From Nitratireductor indicus C115 (GTDB lineage: Bacteria > Pseudomonadota > Alphaproteobacteria > Rhizobiales > Rhizobiaceae): DNA of 64,000 bases. The stretch lies in the NCBI RefSeq assembly GCF_000300515.1, contig NZ_AMSI01000002.1:248001-312000 (forward strand). The letters are read 5' to 3'. This document shows positions 62,037 to 64,000 of the stretch, piece by piece. The position numbers and the translations under genes were made by a program. The notes under the pieces were generated by a model. It saw nothing but the letters and a program-made list of their open reading frames with translations. It searched no databases and was not told where the DNA came from. Every line of letters begins with the position of its first letter. The stretch's first letter is position 1.

Positions 62037-64000
62037 CAGAAGCGAATGCCCAGTCGCGCATCGAGGCCGTTCGTGCTCGAACCCGACCCGAACTCGCCAT
62101 TATAGCTTAAGCCGAGCGTCGCAGTTTCGGTCACCTTCATGTCGAGGCCGAGCTGCAGGACGACAGTGTCTCTGGCAATGGGAACGCCGGTGATCATATA
62201 GGCTTCGCTCCCGGAGAAGGCGAATTGCGAGACCGGATCGACGTCGCCGAAAGCATGACGCCAGCCCAAGGTTCCACTGGCCGTCGCCTGGATTCCACCA
62301 AGCATGAGATCGGACGAGGCCCGCAATCCCAGCGTGGTGAACGCGGTGTTGAGCGTTTGGCTTGCACTGGTGAGGGCCGCTGCCCCACCTTCTTCCGTGA
62401 AGCCATCGGTACGCAGGTTGACATAGGCAAGGTTCGCAAACGGCTCAAAAGACGCTGTACCCCTGTCGAAACGGTAACCGAGTTCTCCATACGCCTGGAA
62501 GCTCCCGGCGTCATAATCAGCGGTCAGCTGCTCATTGAAGCCCGGAAACGCGACCGAACGGCTGGTCGACAATTTGTGCCACGTATAAGAAAGCCCCGAA
62601 CGGAACGACAGCGCGCCCCACTGCGAACCACCGTAAAGACCAAGATGATAGTTATCGCTGTCGCCGGAGGATGCACGCGCATCCGCATCGAATGTCGAAC
62701 GGCTGTACCCCGCGAAGAGACCAGCTCTCCAGTCTCCGAGCGGCGCGTCGATACCCGTTATGAAACCACCGGTCGAGACGTCCAGATCGCCTACATTGGC
62801 ACCGCCTTCCATATCGCTCCAGGAGCCGAAAGCCTGCCCCCATGCCGCAAGGCCTAGCGCGCTTGCTGTATCAAATTTAGGGCCATCCTCCCCGTAAGCA
62901 AGAACCGGCAGGCTTGCTGCCCCAACATCGCCGAAAGCAGAGCGGATACGGTTGTTGGTGACGTCCCGCACATACTGGCTACCAAGAAGGAGCGCAGTCT
63001 GGGCAGAAGCGTGAACCTCACCAGAAAGCTGTTCAAACGCAACTTGAGCTTCGCCAGCGCTCAATAAAAGCAGCCTGTTGTAAAGCAATAGCGATGAGCC
63101 GCTCTGCTCCAGTGTGTTGAGCGCGACGGCAACATTGCGTTGGTTGTCCGTCCGGGCAACACGGTCAAAAAGGCCTGCTCCAGGCCCACCGGGGTCACCA
63201 GGGTCGCCGGGATCACCGGGATCACCCGGATCGCCAGGGTCACCAGGATCGCCGGGGCCACCAGGATCGCCGGGGCCACCGGCGTCCGCAACAGAGATCG
63301 TTAAATCGACCTCATTCGCTCCATGAACGAGATCGACATCGAGAAAGGCGGACTTCGAGATCGCCTCTGCGAACTCACCGGAAATGCCCTTCTCCGCGGT
63401 CAGGATCGTATATGTCTGGCCGTTTTGATAACTTGTGGCGGCATCGAGCGCCGTGACCTCCACATTGACACCATTGCCGATCGTGACCTTGCCGCCCCGA
63501 TCGAAGACATCCAGCGACGATTCATAGCCAATATCCTTGACGACGATCTTGTCGCTTGTGCCGTCGCCGAGAACATCCACCTCGAAGACCGAGTTGTCAT
63601 GAAAGGCGAGTGAGCCCATGACGGTCAATGTGCCGGCTGAGTTGTCGCCCGGCGCAATGCGCGCATTCCTTTCAAGCACGACGGAACCAACGGTTCCAGA
63701 GCCACCCAGCGTTCCGAACAATGTCGGATCACGGTCGGCATATACGTTGTTCGATTCCTCTCCCCAGACCTCGATCCGGTTCGAATAACGGGCGAACTTC
63801 TCTCCGGGCTCACCCTCGACCTCATAAATTCGGCCGACGGTGCCGTCGACGATCAACGTGCCGCCCCTGACCTCAAACGTGGTTTCGGTTTCCCGATCAG
63901 CCCGCGCATCGAGATCTGTCGTGTCCATATCGCTTTTCAGCACGAGCCGCGCGTCTGCACCGTCGACGACAACAGCCAGATCATCCCGTTTGGTTGTGTA
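62036..64000 (-). CDS. Autotransporter (type Va) with collagen-like segment, 5' end outside the window
   Basis: At least 654 residues; the frame is open to the right edge. Visible order: end of a beta-helix passenger with GSGTVGSVVLERNARIAPGDNSAGTLTV (autotransporter repeat/autochaperone-like), a linker of 11 Gly-Asp/Gly-Pro triplets, then a 12-strand autotransporter barrel domain starting near AWGQAFGSWSDMEGGANVGDL and ending in ARLGIRF with the terminal Phe. A surface adhesin or protease cannot be told apart, because the passenger is mostly missing. Overlaps ialB by one base (TGATG). Confidence 0.9.
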   Translation of the reverse strand, partial: YTTKRDDLAVVVDGADARLVLKSDMDTTDLDARADRETETTFEVRGGTLIVDGTVGRIYEVEGEPGEKFARYSNRIEVWGEESNNVYADRDPTLFGTLGGSGTVGSVVLERNARIAPGDNSAGTLTVMGSLAFHDNSVFEVDVLGDGTSDKIVVKDIGYESSLDVFDRGGKVTIGNGVNVEVTALDAATSYQNGQTYTILTAEKGISGEFAEAISKSAFLDVDLVHGANEVDLTISVADAGGPGDPGGPGDPGDPGDPGDPGDPGDPGDPGGPGAGLFDRVARTDNQRNVAVALNTLEQSGSSLLLYNRLLLLSAGEAQVAFEQLSGEVHASAQTALLLGSQYVRDVTNNRIRSAFGDVGAASLPVLAYGEDGPKFDTASALGLAAWGQAFGSWSDMEGGANVGDLDVSTGGFITGIDAPLGDWRAGLFAGYSRSTFDADARASSGDSDNYHLGLYGGSQWGALSFRSGLSYTWHKLSTSRSVAFPGFNEQLTADYDAGSFQAYGELGYRFDRGTASFEPFANLAYVNLRTDGFTEEGGAAALTSASQTLNTAFTTLGLRASSDLMLGGIQATASGTLGWRHAFGDVDPVSQFAFSGSEAYMITGVPIARDTVVLQLGLDMKVTETATLGLSYNGEFGSGSSTNGLDARLGIRF
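63179..63282 (-). repeat. 9-nt tandem repeat encoding Gly-Asp-Pro triplets
   Basis: About eleven 9-nt units code for GGP/GDP on the minus strand inside the autotransporter gene. All units are a multiple of 3, so gain or loss changes length but not frame. The third-position differences between units show the array is old or selected for protein sequence. Confidence 0.8.

Noticed and set aside
63179-63282. CRISPR-like array
   Set aside because: The units are 9 nt with no spacers and encode protein in frame.
63114-63326. Plus-strand frame reading Pro-Gly-Ser repeats
   Set aside because: It is the complement of the Gly-Asp-Pro array of the autotransporter; the flanking frame fits the barrel protein, not this one.

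Overview
The window is about 61% GC and reads as chromosome of an alphaproteobacterium of the order Hyphomicrobiales (Rhizobiales). I base that on family recognition: an acpXL/fabF/adh/lpxXL cluster for very-long-chain lipid A acylation, a pyrB gene followed by an inactive dihydroorotase paralogue, the order plsY-dprA-topA-rnr-DUF983-NUDIX, an IalB-family protein and an OpgC-type acyltransferase. A Phyllobacteriaceae-like genus would fit, but I cannot fix the genus from sequence alone. I see no rRNA, tRNA, insertion sequence, prophage or CRISPR array. Genes are densely packed; no gap between genes exceeds 300 bases.

Layout. 1-4.9 kb: 3' end of acpXL, two ketoacyl-ACP synthases (the first without a catalytic Cys), a zinc-type dehydrogenase and the acyltransferase lpxXL. 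5-5.4 kb: L,D-transpeptidase. 5.6-11.9 kb: M20 peptidase and a four-gene oligopeptide-type ABC importer. 11.9-15.5 kb: two small membrane proteins, an AEC exporter and aidB. 15.7-19.9 kb: pyrB-pyrC'-plsY-dprA. 20.2-28.2 kb: topA, rnr, DUF983, NUDIX, a 76-residue protein and a photolyase. 28.2-32.5 kb: Dabb protein, Tat-exported cyclic-phosphodiesterase/nucleotidase, and a divergent Lrp/alanine dehydrogenase pair. 32.7-36 kb (minus): OmpA-like protein and an overlapping cysK-alaX-sseA operon. 36.3-43.9 kb: SDR, MFS, RhlE helicase, DUF1697, ilvA, trkH. 43.9-49.7 kb: lipoprotein hydrolase, TetR, DMT exporter, LysR, recQ. 50-57.3 kb: TonB-dependent receptor, OpgC, small envelope proteins, GGDEF protein, GST. 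57.4-60.1 kb: two LysE-type exporters, divergent ArgP-like regulator, then a guanidine exporter gene (sugE/gdx) preceded by a clear guanidine-II (mini-ykkC) riboswitch. 60.3-64 kb: second GGDEF protein, then an autotransporter with a collagen-like Gly-Asp-Pro segment that overlaps an ialB-family gene; the autotransporter runs off the window end.

Points most worth attention: the riboswitch; the two pseudo-enzymes sitting beside active partners (the KS pair and PyrB/PyrC'); a dispersed palindromic repeat whose first bases are often the TAG stop codon of the preceding gene; the coupled autotransporter/ialB pair; and an 18-bp perfect palindrome upstream of the OmpA-like gene. No wholly new system is obvious; most of the window is core chromosome.
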